In this document: positions 47,945-59,434 of the stretch, one piece after another
Position numbering within the stretch: the first letter of the stretch is position 1
Layout: every line of letters begins with the position of its first letter
DNA from: Schistosoma mansoni
Taxonomy: Eukaryota > Platyhelminthes > Trematoda > Strigeidida > Schistosomatidae
Length of the DNA: 64,000 nt
Assembly: GCF_000237925.1 (NCBI RefSeq)
Contig: NW_017385991.1
Coordinates: forward strand, 558,001 to 622,000
Direction: 5' to 3'
Program-made: the position numbers and the translations under genes
The notes under the pieces: model-generated
The model's database searches: none
The model's input: the letters and a program-made list of their open reading frames with translations, nothing else
What the model was told of the DNA's origin: nothing

Positions 47945-48105
47945 AATTGAAATCATGAATCAATTGAATTTAGACTAACATGGAAAACCTGAAAGAACTG
48001 GACGGTCGTTTCGTCCCATTGTGGAACTCCTCAGCAGTGCGCATTCACTGCTGATTTCAACTATATAAAATCTCCACAAAACCCCATTCTGATAATCGAA
48101 TAAAT
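47945..48105. repeat. Fold-back S0 SINE tail
   Basis: A - strand tail and body (GACGGTCGTTTCGTCCCATT) is joined to a + strand tail end (GATTTCAACTATATAAAATC...CCCCATTCTGAT). Confidence 0.7.
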
Positions 48106-48323
48106 TACTATTCTAATCATATGGGCACTTTGATCATTTTCTTTAGAAAAAGAAGATGATAAACCGACAATATTCAACATTTTAGATTGAAATGTTTCAA
48201 ACAAACCAGTAATGGATTATTCCTTTAACCATTTCTAGTTCAAATCTATACTTTTGATAATTAAAAGTATGAAAAGATGAATAGAATTTCGCAGATTTAA
48301 AAACAGAATCTACGTTTCTCATG

Positions 48324-48679
48324 TAAACAAAGATGAATAGTGGCTAGCACCCCATCACACAAGCAAGTGGCTATCAGGACTCAATGGCCGATAGGATAAC
48401 GTGATGGCGTTTGAAGAGAAAGGTACTGGGTTCGAGTCCCAGAGTGAACATCAACTCTGAGATGCAGGTATATCCAGTTGACGAGCCCCAAATAGGGCAA
48501 AACTTACGTCAAACTGGATTCCACTGCTAGCCACTATCCATCTTTGTTTACAATGCTTGTGAATTAAGGCTATATCGAGGCAATACTCACAGTATGCATA
48601 TTTGCCAATAAGAGACTGACCAGTTGCAATCCTAACACATCGATGCGAAGATTCAAACAAACAATACTAAATGAATTTT
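48324..48679 (+). repeat. Hammerhead SINE (S1, Sm-alpha-like), with inverted 5' piece
   Basis: Flanked by a 13-bp duplication TACGTTTCTCATG (48311-48323, 48680-48692). It starts with ~28 bp in reverse orientation (GTAAACAAAGATGAATAGTG), then a + strand unit: tRNA-like head with GGTTCGAGTCCC, hammerhead, and tail to CAATACTAAATGAATTT. Confidence 0.82.
48467..48522 (+). ncRNA. Hammerhead ribozyme (S1 type), mutated core
   Basis: TTGACGAG replaces CTGACGAG and AAAA replaces GAAA. Expected to be inactive. Confidence 0.6.
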
Positions 48680-49194
48680 TACGTTTCTCATGGTTTATGA
48701 TCAGATTCATTAGAGATGGACATATAGATATTTTAGATAAAAGTAAAAAGCTTAAACCACAATGTAAATCAAGTGACTATCAAAAAATGGATTATTTCTC
48801 ACCCTAAAAACCAATAAATGGAGGTCAGTAGCTTCATTGTAGTTTCAAATTTTGCATAGACTAGAATATTCTCACAAGGTAGAATCCAAAACCAGTATGT
48901 TTCACAGTAAGCTGTTTATCAGGTCAAAGTCTGATGATAGAAAATATTTAACATAGCTGTGATGTTTAAGAGTATTTGAATGATGGTATAAACTAGTAAT
49001 CTCAGCGATAGCGCATTTTAACCAAGAAGTATTAGATGAGCACGAACGAATTTACTGTAATTGGAATTCAAAATCAAGCAGTCATCAATACAAAGGAGTT
49101 ATTGGTTCATTCAAACACCACAATAGCACAATTCTCAAACCAGTGTCTATGGTGAGTATCTGTCAGATCCGGTTAGCTCTACATGTCAAACCTT

Positions 49195-49605
49195 GGTAGG
49201 TAGGTAGGTGGTTTTCTTGGGGGACCACACCCAGAGCCTTTGACCTATAAATCTGATCCACAAGGCAGTGAAGCATCATAAGAAAATGAAGTCCCATGAT
49301 AGCCGGTGACCAACGATTGGTTCATACGCCATTTGTTCCCTTAGGATACTGGAGCCCATATTTACTATTAGTTTGGAATGAGGGTTTTCCAACTCCTCTA
49401 GGTGCACTTTCCGTGTCCACCAACGCCTTTTCCGTGTCGGACATTCGCTTTTCGTCCTTTCAATTTCTCAAACAACACCCCCGCCACTGTGAGAAGGCAG
49501 TGAGTAGGACTCCCCTGTCAGAGGCTATATACGCGTGACCATGTGAGAGCATTTGGAGAGTGAGGGTGGCCTCTCCCCACTCTCGGCCGTACCAGGGCAT
49601 TCGAC
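49195..49605 (-). mobile_element. Retroposon family R, copy 8, tail-truncated
   Basis: Lacks the ~110 bp at the tail side; the truncated end meets a GGTA repeat (TTGGTAGGTAGGTAGGTGG). Head side intact. Confidence 0.8.
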
Positions 49606-49994
49606 GGCATTCTAAGCACAGAACAAGGATAGAATAATTTCTTTTTCACTACACTCTATTTATCTACTTTTGTATAGTTATGATATATTTTTTGAATTTG
49701 CTTTCATTAGAAACATTCTCACTGATGGTCAAACGTTTTATAATTTCTCAGATAACAGGATGATAAAAATTTGTAATTATAACCCAAGGGAGTCAATTCA
49801 GTCTTTATCATAAGATTGAAATCATTTCTATAACTATTGAGAAGACTGGATTGGTACTTTATCAAGAGTTCTCAACAACTGATCGAAACATGAAAAATTT
49901 AGACGAGACATTTAGCTCATTCAATTCATAAACTCCAAATTTTTCAAGATGAAAATAATAATAATATTTTATCATGTAACAATCATTCTCAATG

Positions 49995-50165
49995 ATGGAT
50001 AGTGGCTAGCAGTGGAATCCAGTTTGACGTAAGTTTCGTCCTATTTGGGGCTCGTCAACTGGATATACCTGCATCTCAGAGTTGATGTTCACTCTGGGAC
50101 TCGAACCCAGTACCTTTCTCTTCAAACGCCATCGCGTTATTCACTCTGCTACTGAGTCCTGATAG
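49995..50165 (-). repeat. Hammerhead SINE (S1), partial
   Basis: - strand head and hammerhead; stops at CACTATCCATC without a tail. It shares diagnostic changes with the 48.3-kb copy. ATCATTC occurs at both sides and may be a short target duplication. Confidence 0.72.
50012..50069 (-). ncRNA. Hammerhead ribozyme (S1 type), one core change
   Basis: GAAA and GTC are intact, but the first core base is T (TTGACGAG) and one stem II pair is lost. Confidence 0.6.
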
Positions 50166-50459
50166 CTACTTGCTTGTGCATTATTATACGATGATCATTC
50201 AATCCAATAAGTTGTTTTAAATACGGTTCTTTAACACAATAAAGTTAATGTCAATCTTTTCGTAATAAGTTTATCACTAAATAACGTTTACAAATTTTTC
50301 TTAATTGAATTAAGTGAGGAAGAAATCGACAAAGATGAAACGCTTGATTGTATACTTATGCTATTTTATCATTCTATATTAAACATTCAAATATAACGGG
50401 TTTATTATTAACACTTATAATGAAAACAAAACCATAAGACGAAGTTATTTAAGCATTTT

Positions 50460-50590
50460 AATAGACAGTATAGAGTTCTGGAGATTGCGGAGTTCTTGAT
50501 TGAGCTCATGAATCTATCAATGCTTTCAGGTTCTCAATGATGATCTAAGATTGATCGATTCATGAACTCAATTATTTTGATAGAATTTTA
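50460..50590. repeat. Diverged fold-back SINE tail
   Basis: GTTCTTGATTGAGCTCATGAA faces GATTGATCGATTCATGAACTC; the body between resembles the S0 GCTTTCAGGTTCTC block. Confidence 0.5.
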
Positions 50591-50814
50591 AAATCTGACA
50601 AACACGTCATATATATATACCGTGACATATCTGAAAAATTCACAGTATTAATATTCAATCAGTCGGAATCTATGAATAACTGAAAGTATCATAATTAACA
50701 GTACATGACATACAGAAATCAGGAGATAGATTTAATCAGCAGATTAGTAATCTAGATATCGATCGATTGAATATACATGCATTCAGATATTTAAGTAAAA
50801 TAATTTCATCACCA

Positions 50815-51035
50815 TAGGTTTGTTGAGGTTGTTGAGTATCACTGAAATTATAAGGCGATCAACGTTAGACTACAATTAGAAACCTAGAAGTACTGGATGA
50901 CTATTTCGTTCTAACATATGACTCCTTAGCATTGCCCATCCACGATCCGGATTCCTGGGATCGAACCAAGGGCCTTCAGCTTTGCATTCGAACGCTCAAC
51001 CCCTAGGCCACGGCACTGTCAGCGTACATTTTTAA
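50815..51035 (-). repeat. Diverged tRNA-headed SINE (S0-like)
   Basis: GTTTGTTGAGGTTGTTGAG tail, GACTATTTCGTTCTAACA body, and a tRNA-like head in reverse (GGGATCGAACC ... CCTAGGCCACGGCA). Confidence 0.7.
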
Positions 51036-51129
51036 TGTCTGACTTCATTCGGTCCATGACATTGTGCAACCATAATTTTAAATGACTGTTCTTGATTCCT
51101 GTTCACGAATAAGCATATGTTTGAAGTTT

Positions 51130-51320
51130 ATTGTAGCATTCGCAAAATGAATGACTTGTACAACACAGAATGTAAGTAAGGAATACCTTTGTAAAGTAAT
51201 AAGGACGTTGAAAGTTATGACAAAAAATTATGGTTTACCCCTCACAGAGTAAAAATATAACATTAAACTTATCAAAATGCTCAGTTCTTTCTATGTAGAC
51301 TGTATATAACATGCGAGTAT
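51130..51320 (+). repeat. Dispersed repeat, empty Merlin target site
   Basis: Uninterrupted counterpart of 11600-11728 + 12499-12570: it reads ACATTAAACTTATCAAAATG where the 11.7-kb copy carries the transposon and a duplicated AACTTATC. Confidence 0.75.
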
Positions 51321-51534
51321 TGGTCCATAACACAAGACTGGCAATCCATAACATTTACAAGGCACAGTAGTGAAACAGTTCATTTTGCGGAAGTTGTTTT
51401 ACTTAACTCTTCAATTTTCTAATGATTTTGTACTCTCTCATCTGGAGATGATTTACTTGAAATGCTTTGGCTCCCTTTCAAGATATAAATGTCAGAGAGA
51501 CTGACGTAAATAAAAGTGATCATTTTAGAACTTT

Positions 51535-51755
51535 TTTGTAATTTTTATAGTTGAAATCACGAGTTCATTGAAGCTAGACCACCATAGAAAACCTGAAATC
51601 ACTGAATGGCCGTTTCGTCCTATTTTTGGACTCCACAGAAGTACGAAACGACCGTCCAGTGCTTCCAAGTTTTCCATGATGGTCTAGCTTCAATTGACTC
51701 ATGAATTCAATTATAAAATTATTAAAATCTCCACAAAACCCCCTTCTGATTTTTT
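51535..51755. repeat. Long fold-back of S0 SINE tails
   Basis: A - strand tail and body meets a + strand body and tail at about 51630-51655 (GGCCGTTTCGTCC / GAAACGACCGTCC). The arms are ~100 bp each. Confidence 0.8.
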
Positions 51756-52284
51756 GTAATTGCCTGTTTTTAAGAGCTAGTGTCATCTTCATTTCTCATT
51801 CGCATTTCCATAGACTTTTTCCTCCAACCTACTAACTGACTGATTAACATTGATTATATAGATAAATAGATTTATCATGTCCCAGTATATCGATCGATAA
51901 TAATTGATTGATCTGAGTGTTAAGTTTCTAAGTGTTCTACAGCTTTCTTTGTTTTCTTGATCTCAACCTATACAGTATCACTTGTCTAATTTATTGCTTC
52001 ATATAATGAACTATAGAATATATATTCCATTTTTTGATACAGTCTGATTGAACGAAAATCGATTTACACTTATGTTATCATAGAGACTTGAAATATACCG
52101 AGCATTTCAACCTTTATAGAGTTAAAACCAAACCACTTTACCCACAACTTTGTTTCAACTAAACTCTGTTATGAATCAATGAGCAGCATGCATAAATGTG
52201 ACATTGTTAGCAAGTTATATCAAAAACAAATTTGCTTAAATTGAATAAATTATTCAGTGACCTGAATGATCATGCTGAGCGGCG

Positions 52285-52475
52285 CTCTTTTTATAGTTGA
52301 AAGCGTGAGTCAATTGAAGTTAGACCACCATGGAAAATCTGGAAGCACTGGATGGCCGTTTCGTCCTCAGCAGTGCGCATCCACGACCTCGCCTCGAGAG
52401 ATTCCAACCCAGGATCAACCAGTCTCGCGCCAGAGCACTTAACCGACAGACCACTAAGCCGGCATCCGATAGTGT
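52285..52475 (-). repeat. S0 tRNA-headed SINE
   Basis: - strand copy with tail end, GATGGCCGTTTCGTCC, and reverse head (AACCCAGGATCAACC ... GACCACTAAGCCGGC). Confidence 0.75.
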
Positions 52476-53093
52476 TTATGTCGAGAGATTTCATACAATA
52501 TCATGTCTTCAAAGTAACTTCCAACTAAACTATTTTGTGTAAGTAATTTAAACCCATTTTAGAATTATGATTTTTAAATATTACAGGCTACAGGCAGCTG
52601 ATCAGAACGAAACGAAATGAAAGGAATTCATGTTATTCTGCTCAAATCTTTGTTCTTGCCCTTTCTAAGTAAACGATTCTATCAAAAAGAAAATTTTCTG
52701 AGATGTACTTTATTTTTTATCAAACAGAGATAGTTTTCTTGACATGTAGCATAATATGACATCAGTTGGAGAAGTACTGTAATAACTGAACAGTTGATTT
52801 ATTTCCATTTCAAACTCCTTAGCAATGTTAGGGAATCGTGTTTTCTGAGATTCGGTAAAATTTCACATTTGTTATTCCTTTTTTGTTGTTGTTGATCTAA
52901 TACTGTTCCTTTGTTTTATTATACTACTTTCAAACTACTGAAACACTTGGCGGAATTACTTTTTATATTATAGTTTTACTAAACGCTATTCTATTAGATT
53001 AGTTTGAATGTCTCTTGAAATAATTGTATTTTTTAAAATTCATTTTAGATACATAAAATAACTGATTTATGAAATGTTTACACTAGTCGATAT

Positions 53094-53470
53094 TGTTGGG
53101 ACGGCTTCCAAGAACTACAGCGGAGCCTTCAGAGGCCCTAAAGGAGCAGAACAGTTTCAATCCAACCACAACGTGATGAAGCTTTCTAGAAGATAGATGT
53201 GGTATGCTGCTACTGGACAGTAGCATAACATGTCTGTTTGCGGATTGGCTGAATTATGTTGATATAATATTTATAAATACCCATGATTTTCTGTACATTT
53301 TGATTCCTACTCAACAAGTACTTCTCCAATCTTCTTCTGCCTTCTGATTTGCGACTGTGGGATTTTATACCTTACAGTGCCATAATTGTATACCGTATTC
53401 TGCGTTAATCAAGTAGCAAACTTAACATATATAATTTTTCCGAGTTACATCTGAGTATGAACCTGTTCAC
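53094..53470 (+). mobile_element. LTR-like repeat, family D, copy 3
   Basis: TGTTGGGACGGCTTCC start, TATTTATAAATACCC box, CTTCTGATTTGCGACTGTGGG block; collinear with 15967-16340. Confidence 0.5.
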
Positions 53471-53514
53471 TGAGATTAATTAGAATATATACAATATTAT
53501 TAGTATAACGAAAA

Positions 53515-53715
53515 GGTATTTTGATGGAGTTTTGTTCTCTGAGCTGGATAGTTTGATTGTGGAGCTTTCATCGTCTTTCTATACAACATCATCAGCACTG
53601 CTGAGTCTCATACTAGGACGAAATGACCTTCCAATGCTTCCAGGCTTTCAATGGTGGTCTGACACTGATTCATTCATTATATCACTCTAAACTCAACAAT
53701 CCCTACAACCCCATA
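53515..53715 (+). repeat. Diverged SINE body and tail
   Basis: GCTGAGTCTCATACTAGGAC and GGCTTTCAATGGTGGTCTGA, then a CCCTACAACCCCATAGTG tail. Confidence 0.6.
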
Positions 53716-54160
53716 GTGTTTACAATTAGTTGTATAGTACTGTAAATATGTGTTCACACAGTATGTTATTGAATTATTATTGTTAAATACAGCCCAGTTC
53801 AATTTAGAGAAATCTGATTATTAATCTAACTATGAATAAATAATATACTATATGATGGAACCTCAAATTATTTTGATCTATTTTGAGTCTTTCTCTTTTT
53901 GCACTTTGCGACGTTTCTCTTGTGTTCAAGTCTCCGCATCGGTTCAATTTGAGGTTATTAGAAATGGTTAGTAAACTGAATAGAGCGTTCATTCAGCAAC
54001 ACTTATCAATATATTATAAATATTAATGCATTTATATTGTAGTGAACAAGAACACTAGTGTGGACAATCGAATATATTGAAGCACAAATTACAAACTATC
54101 GTTCTAAGATCCGATAACCATACAGCAAAAACAGTTAATTTGCAAAATAACAATCAATTG

Positions 54161-54485
54161 GTAAGCAGAGATGGATAGTGGCTAGCAGTGGAATCCAGGA
54201 CGCGCATTTCGTCCTATTTGGGACTCGTCAGCTGGATGTACCTGCATCTCAGAGTTGATGTTCACTCTGGGACTCGAACCCAGTACCTTCGCTTCAAACG
54301 CCATTGCGTTATTCATTCGGTGTTATCCACTGCTAGCCACTATCCATCTCTGCTTACCATGCTTGTGAATTAAGGCTATATCGAGGCAATACGCATAGTA
54401 TGCACATATGCCAATTAGAGACTGACCAGTTGCAGTCCTAACACATCGATGGAAAGATTCAAACAAACAATACTCAATGAATTTA
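54161..54485. repeat. Hammerhead SINE (S1), fold-back copy in one target duplication
   Basis: Flanked by a 13-bp duplication TAACAATCAATTG (54148-54160, 54486-54498). The left part (54161-54310) is the head and hammerhead in - orientation. The right part (54315-54485) is the tail in + orientation. Both parts contain the CACTGCTAGCCACTATCCAT block. Confidence 0.85.
54185..54242 (-). ncRNA. Hammerhead ribozyme, intact core (S1, Sm-alpha type)
   Basis: On the - strand: ATCCAG / CTGGAT stem I, CTGACGA, GTCC-CAAATA-GGAC stem II, GAAA, GCGC closing stem III, cleavage triplet GTC. It follows the published schistosome hammerhead layout base for base in the core. Confidence 0.88.
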
Positions 54486-55032
54486 TAACAATCAATTGTC
54501 TTAATCTTCACTGTTCCATCTGTAAATATCAGTCCATCTTCTCTGATTTAACTGTTTATGCATTTTCCTACCAATTGCGCTTCATTTCAGTTCTTTAATT
54601 ATCGATCTTCTGTCCAAATACATTCTATGCCTGACCATCACCATATACTACTTATATGGATATAAGTAGACCATACCACAATATATAACATTACGAAAAA
54701 TACATACTTTATATTATATTCATTATAAATACTTTCAGATTGTTATCATGTTTTATTTATAGTAATACTCTCATCTGACCTGAAATAAAACTGGACCCAT
54801 ATTACCTTAACATCATATATACAAAGGAAATCGTTCTACCTAGATTAAGCATAAATATTCTATGTTAGATCATTAATAATTAACATATATCTTAGAACAA
54901 TCAAAGTACATGGTATGACCTCACATGGGATTATATGTATATGTATAATTGTGATGTAGATAAAATGAAAATATTAAAATTTGAATAGAATACTTTTATG
55001 AGGACAGATTTATTCATGAAGTAGTTTTGTTT

Positions 55033-55555
55033 ATTTATTTTATTTAAACATATGAATAATGGTACTAAGGGGCACCATATACATATGCGCCACACAAATC
55101 AAATGAGATTTGTGTGAAGGCTGTGATACTACCCAGGTGCCCAAACCGAAACAGGTGGTTTTCTTAGGGGACCACACCCGGAGCCTTCGACCTAAAGGTC
55201 TGATCCACAAGGCAGTGGAACAACGTCAGGAGATGCAGTCTCATGGTAGCCGGTGACCAACGATTGACTCACAAGTCATTTCTTCCCTCAGGATACTGTA
55301 GCACATGTGCACCATTGGTTTGGAATGAGGGTCTTCCAACTCCCCTAGGTGGACTTTCCGTGTTCACCGATTCGATTAAAGCGCCGGACATTCGCTTTTC
55401 TTCCTCTCAATTTCGTAAACAACACCCCCGCCACTGTGAGAAGGCGATGAGTAGGACTTCCCTGTCAGAGGCTATATACGCGTGTCCATGTGAGAGCATT
55501 TCGAGAGGGAGAGCGGACTCTCCTCAATGTCGGCCGTACCAGGGCATTTAAGGGC
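55033..55555 (-). mobile_element. Retroposon family R, copy 9
   Basis: Full-length - strand copy with a TTTATTTATTTTATTTAAAC tail. The longest antisense frame of the family lies here (55243-55551, + strand, 102 codons). Confidence 0.85.
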
Positions 55556-55559
55556 AGTG

Positions 55560-56310
55560 GGTTTGTAGGGATTTTTCAATATACATGATTAGATTGACTA
55601 GTTAGATGATCATTGTAAGCCAGAATTCGTTAGATAACTAACCCATTCTAGTGTAAGACGTATTAGCTGTCCTCGTTTAAGATATTGCCAAACTGGAATC
55701 CTGGAAAATTCATTGTACTTGAATTTATCTAGAGACAAACAATTCTTTACTTTTCCTTAGACTTTAAGACTCTTCAGATTTCAAATTCCAAACAAAATAG
55801 ATTACGTAAAAAAGTTTAAGAGTAGCTTTATTGCTAAGTTCCGTTATTGTATGCAAAAGAAAATGGGTATTTATAGGTTTGTTTGTGAACCTGAGATTCC
55901 ATCATCTGGATTCAATCATCAACTATCGAGTAGTAAACATAATGAGATCTGATTGAGTATCTAATTGATAATCAATCAATATAATACATTTTTATTTCAT
56001 AGTTGAGACGATACCTTCACAACATTTCCATAGTTGACTTCACTTAGTTATAAACGGTAACATTGCTATAGTCAGTAGCATATAACTCAATGAAAATTAA
56101 GTGCACAAGTATGATTCAGAATTGTTTTCTGGTTTTACTGAGAAGATGGCTCTATAAAAGTACTTACAACTTCCTATGGAACACAATTTCTAGGTATTAA
56201 TCTGATGAATGATGTGTAACACAATGAATTTCTATTAACATTCAACAATATGTGGTGAATAAGAAGAGTTTTCATTATCTTCGGGAACCATTAGCTATAT
56301 GGAGACCTGT
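55560..56310. other. Intergenic, nothing recognised
   Basis: AT-rich, no exon or named repeat. Confidence 0.5.
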
Positions 56311-56314
56311 TTGA

Positions 56315-56520
56315 AGCAAATGGTACTAGGTTCGAGTCCGTGAGTGAGCATCAACTCTGAAATCCAATTACATCAAGATAATGAGTCCTAAATAGGAAGA
56401 AATGTGCTTCCTGGATTTCACCAACCATCTCTTCTCAAAATGCTTGTGACTTACTGACAGTATAGAGACAGTCTGTATAAAATGCACATATGCCAAAGTG
56501 GCTGATCAGTTGCAGATTTA
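56315..56520 (+). repeat. Hammerhead SINE (S1), old copy
   Basis: GGTTCGAGTCC head remnant, hammerhead remnant at 56368-56420 (ATGAG, GAAA, but the CTGA part lost), then tail GCTTGTGACTTACTGACAGT. Confidence 0.6.
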
Positions 56521-56639
56521 AAAGACTAGTACAAATGTTTGACATTGATTACCTACTAACCATCGTGAATATTTTATCCACGAAAGAGGTCAGTCTGCTC
56601 TGAATAGCTCACTGGTCACATCTATTGTGATGTGTGCTA

Positions 56640-56890
56640 TTTATTGTCGACAGATATAAGTAGTATGTAACACCAATCGTAAGTGAGAAACCTGCCAGCA
56701 GAATGCTAAGAAGATCGAGTGGAAGAGAATAGAAAAGGAAATAAAAAGAAATTGTGAACTTGATGTATCATACAGAATATAAAAGACAAATAATAGAAGT
56801 ATTCTGTGTATGGTTCTTATATTTTATCAAGATACTCTCTATAATTTCATTATTAAAATACATTGGTTGTCCTCACCTGTATTCTTCTTG
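56640..56890 (-). mobile_element. LTR-like repeat, family C, - strand copy
   Basis: Reverse of the 59.44-kb copy: GTCGACAGATATAAGTAGTA at the left and GGTTGTCCTCACCTGTATTC at the right. Confidence 0.5.
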
Positions 56891-57258
56891 TTCATAACAT
56901 TATAATTGTAAATCTGTCTTCAACTAGTCCTAGTCTCAATAATAAGTATCCATGTGAAACAACTACACATAAATACAGACATAACCATAAAGTGGTAGTT
57001 AATGATAGTTATTACATATGTATATGTAAGTATTCAATAATAAAACCATTGGTATACAACCATCTTATTTCACATAGATACAAACATGTACAATGTACAA
57101 TTAGATTAAACAAACATTATAAAAATGAATATTGAAGAATGATAATGTGATATGACAATTCATTGATCTATAATGTCTATACATTTGAGAATATATATAT
57201 ATACCCATTTCTATCATTCTTGAATGTATATAAGGTACTCATGTAAAGTATTATCCAT

Positions 57259-57277
57259 TCAATCAATCAATCAATCA
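57259..57277. repeat. (CAAT)n microsatellite
   Basis: Four to five CAAT units. Confidence 0.85.
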
Positions 57278-57488
57278 TTTCCGTCTTTCATATTAATAAT
57301 CATTCAGTAAGTGAAATCGTCAAACAATCGGTTTCCTTTTTATTGTTCTTACGTAATGATTTAAGTTTTTTCTCCTTTTGATTCATTGATTTATGCACAA
57401 ATCTATGATTAAATTATTCAACATTATCACCAAGGTTATATAACCTGTATAGTTTCTTCAATTGATTTCACTGAATAAAGATTATGGT

Positions 57489-57787
57489 ATGTCGGAAGGG
57501 GGGTTTTGTGGAGATATAGTTGAGATCATGAGTCAATTGAAGTTAAACCGCCATGGAAAACCTGGAAGCACTGGATGGCCGTTTCGTCATATTGTGGAAC
57601 TCCTCAGCAGTGCGCATCCAAGATCCTATCTCACGAGATTTGAACCCAGGACCTATTGGTCTCGTGCGTGAGCGCTTAACCATTAGACCACTGAGCCGGC
57701 TTGCATCCAATGATGTTAATGTCTAACTTCAATCAGGTTTTCCATGGTGGTCTAGTTTTAATTGACTCATGATTTCAACTATATAAA
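57489..57787. repeat. S0 SINE fold-back flanked by an 8-bp duplication
   Basis: ATTATGGT lies at both ends (57481-57488, 57788-57795). Inside is a complete - strand SINE (tail to head, reverse of GAACCCAGGACC at the B box), followed by a second tail in + orientation (GGTTTTCCATGGTGGTCTAG). Confidence 0.78.
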
Positions 57788-57949
57788 ATTATGGTTTATG
57801 ATTAACTGAATCAAGTTAAAAATCTGTATGTCAATGGATTTTGGCCGATTTTGTAATTATTATGATATTGGAAGGTCATGGGGATTTGATGTTTATTTAT
57901 TTATTATTTGTTTATTATTATTAGCTTTATTCAGTATTATATTTTTGGT

Positions 57950-58280
57950 ACAATATAGAATTCTCAGCACAAAGTACTTCAACAAGTTTCCGTTTCTTAC
58001 TTCTTCGTCCTTCCTGACGATAAATATTGAGTGATCGCCAGTTAGAAGTTAGCAGCCCAGTCAATCGACATCTGAATAATGTACATTCTTCTCGTTGCAT
58101 ATTGCCAGCAACCACGATATCTCTGATTAGGCCTTCTGTAATCTTTACAGCGAAAGATCTTACACTTTTCAGAAACGCACCTGAATAGGTTGTGCGATTA
58201 ATCAGCATAATGATGTATTAAAACAAACGAAATTAGATAAATTGTTGAAATATCTAGATGACAGGAACAGGTAGCCCAGA
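57950..58280 (-). mobile_element. LINE fragment (N-terminal endonuclease region)
   Basis: Matches 29450-29620 of the decayed - strand LINE (TTGCATATTGCCAGC, CACCTGAATAGGTTGTGC blocks). Dead fragment. Confidence 0.6.
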
Positions 58281-58289
58281 TGCTTAAAC

Positions 58290-59425
58290 AGGCCGCCAAT
58301 AATGTTTGTTTTCTTGTGGATGCATATTGTTAAGAAAAGTTGATATACTATGAAACAGTTGTTTATTATTATGTGGTTAATTACAGGTTTTCTGTGTCAT
58401 GTCTGTTTGCTTGTGTAACATTACTATGAAAATCTATTAAATCTATTTTCTAAGTCCATCAAGAAGAAAACTCTTAGAAGAGATACTTAAGTGGTTGATG
58501 GAAACGGATAATTCCGATTGAGATTTTGTTCTTCTTAGAACTAATCAATTAGTAACTATGAAAATCTTGAGTAATTTCATCCTTCCTTAAAAATTTACTT
58601 TTAGTTCACTTACATTCATGGTCAGTCGGACATGTCACTAATAAATACTAGCAGGTTTGATTGGTTAGTAATTAATTTTATGCTGTTTATTCTCGATTGC
58701 TCGCATAATACTACCTTTCTGTCGGATTACCCAGAGGCAAAGCAGTGGGCTGTAAGTTGTATTAATTAGTCTTAGTGATTATAAATGATGATTACAGCTG
58801 AAACAGAGCATAGGTTGTCACAAAATCGAAATGTACATCCTATAGAACAGTGAACGTATAGTTTGATCGCTCATAATTATGAATAGATTGAAGCCAGTAA
58901 CATGGGTCATTAAGATTTCATTTCGTTAGCCTGGAGGTAATACACTCGACACCAAACATGAAGGTATTGCGTTCGGACCATTGTAGTATGATTAATCTGT
59001 GTTTCACATTTCTTTACTAAAACAAAATAGTTATCCAATGCTCTCTAATTTCCAGTGGTTATTTCGCTGAAATCAGTTTGTAATATAAGTTACATAATAC
59101 CATGATTATTGTTTGATATTTTATTGAATTCAATTACGACAAAATTCCAGTCAGCATTAATAGTCTTAAGCTAGACTCTACTGTCGAAAAAAGTAGCAAT
59201 GTAATCCTTAATTCAAAGTTTGTATTGATTCTTTGTCTTCCTCGTCATCCTGAGTTAATCTTCAGTGTAAAGATTATATTCTTAGAAATGATCAATTCTT
59301 TTAATACTGTCTTTCTCATAATAAGATTTCAGTCGGAATTCATTTTATTTATTATTCCTTGTTGCACATCTTTCTAATTTTCTCTCTGTGTTGATTTGAT
59401 GCGTGGTTACTTGGGTTGATATGCA
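58290..59425. other. Intergenic, nothing recognised
   Basis: AT-rich, no exon or named repeat. Confidence 0.5.
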
Positions 59426-59434
59426 ATTATATTC

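Larger units (their letters stand above)
54038..54680 (+). mobile_element. LTR-like repeat, family C, carrying an S1 SINE insertion
   Basis: TGTAGTG ... CCACA as at 46484-46765; about 305 bp once the insertion at 54161-54498 is left out. ATAT at both sides could be a short target duplication but is weak in AT-rich DNA. Confidence 0.55.

Noticed and set aside
56863-57135. 90-codon frame ending in an AT-rich region
   Set aside because: Its start overlaps the family C repeat and the rest shows only AT-driven Asn/Tyr/Lys composition; no homologue recognised.
57259-57277. Short direct repeats as a CRISPR-like array
   Set aside because: A plain CAAT microsatellite; no spacers, and the genome is eukaryotic.
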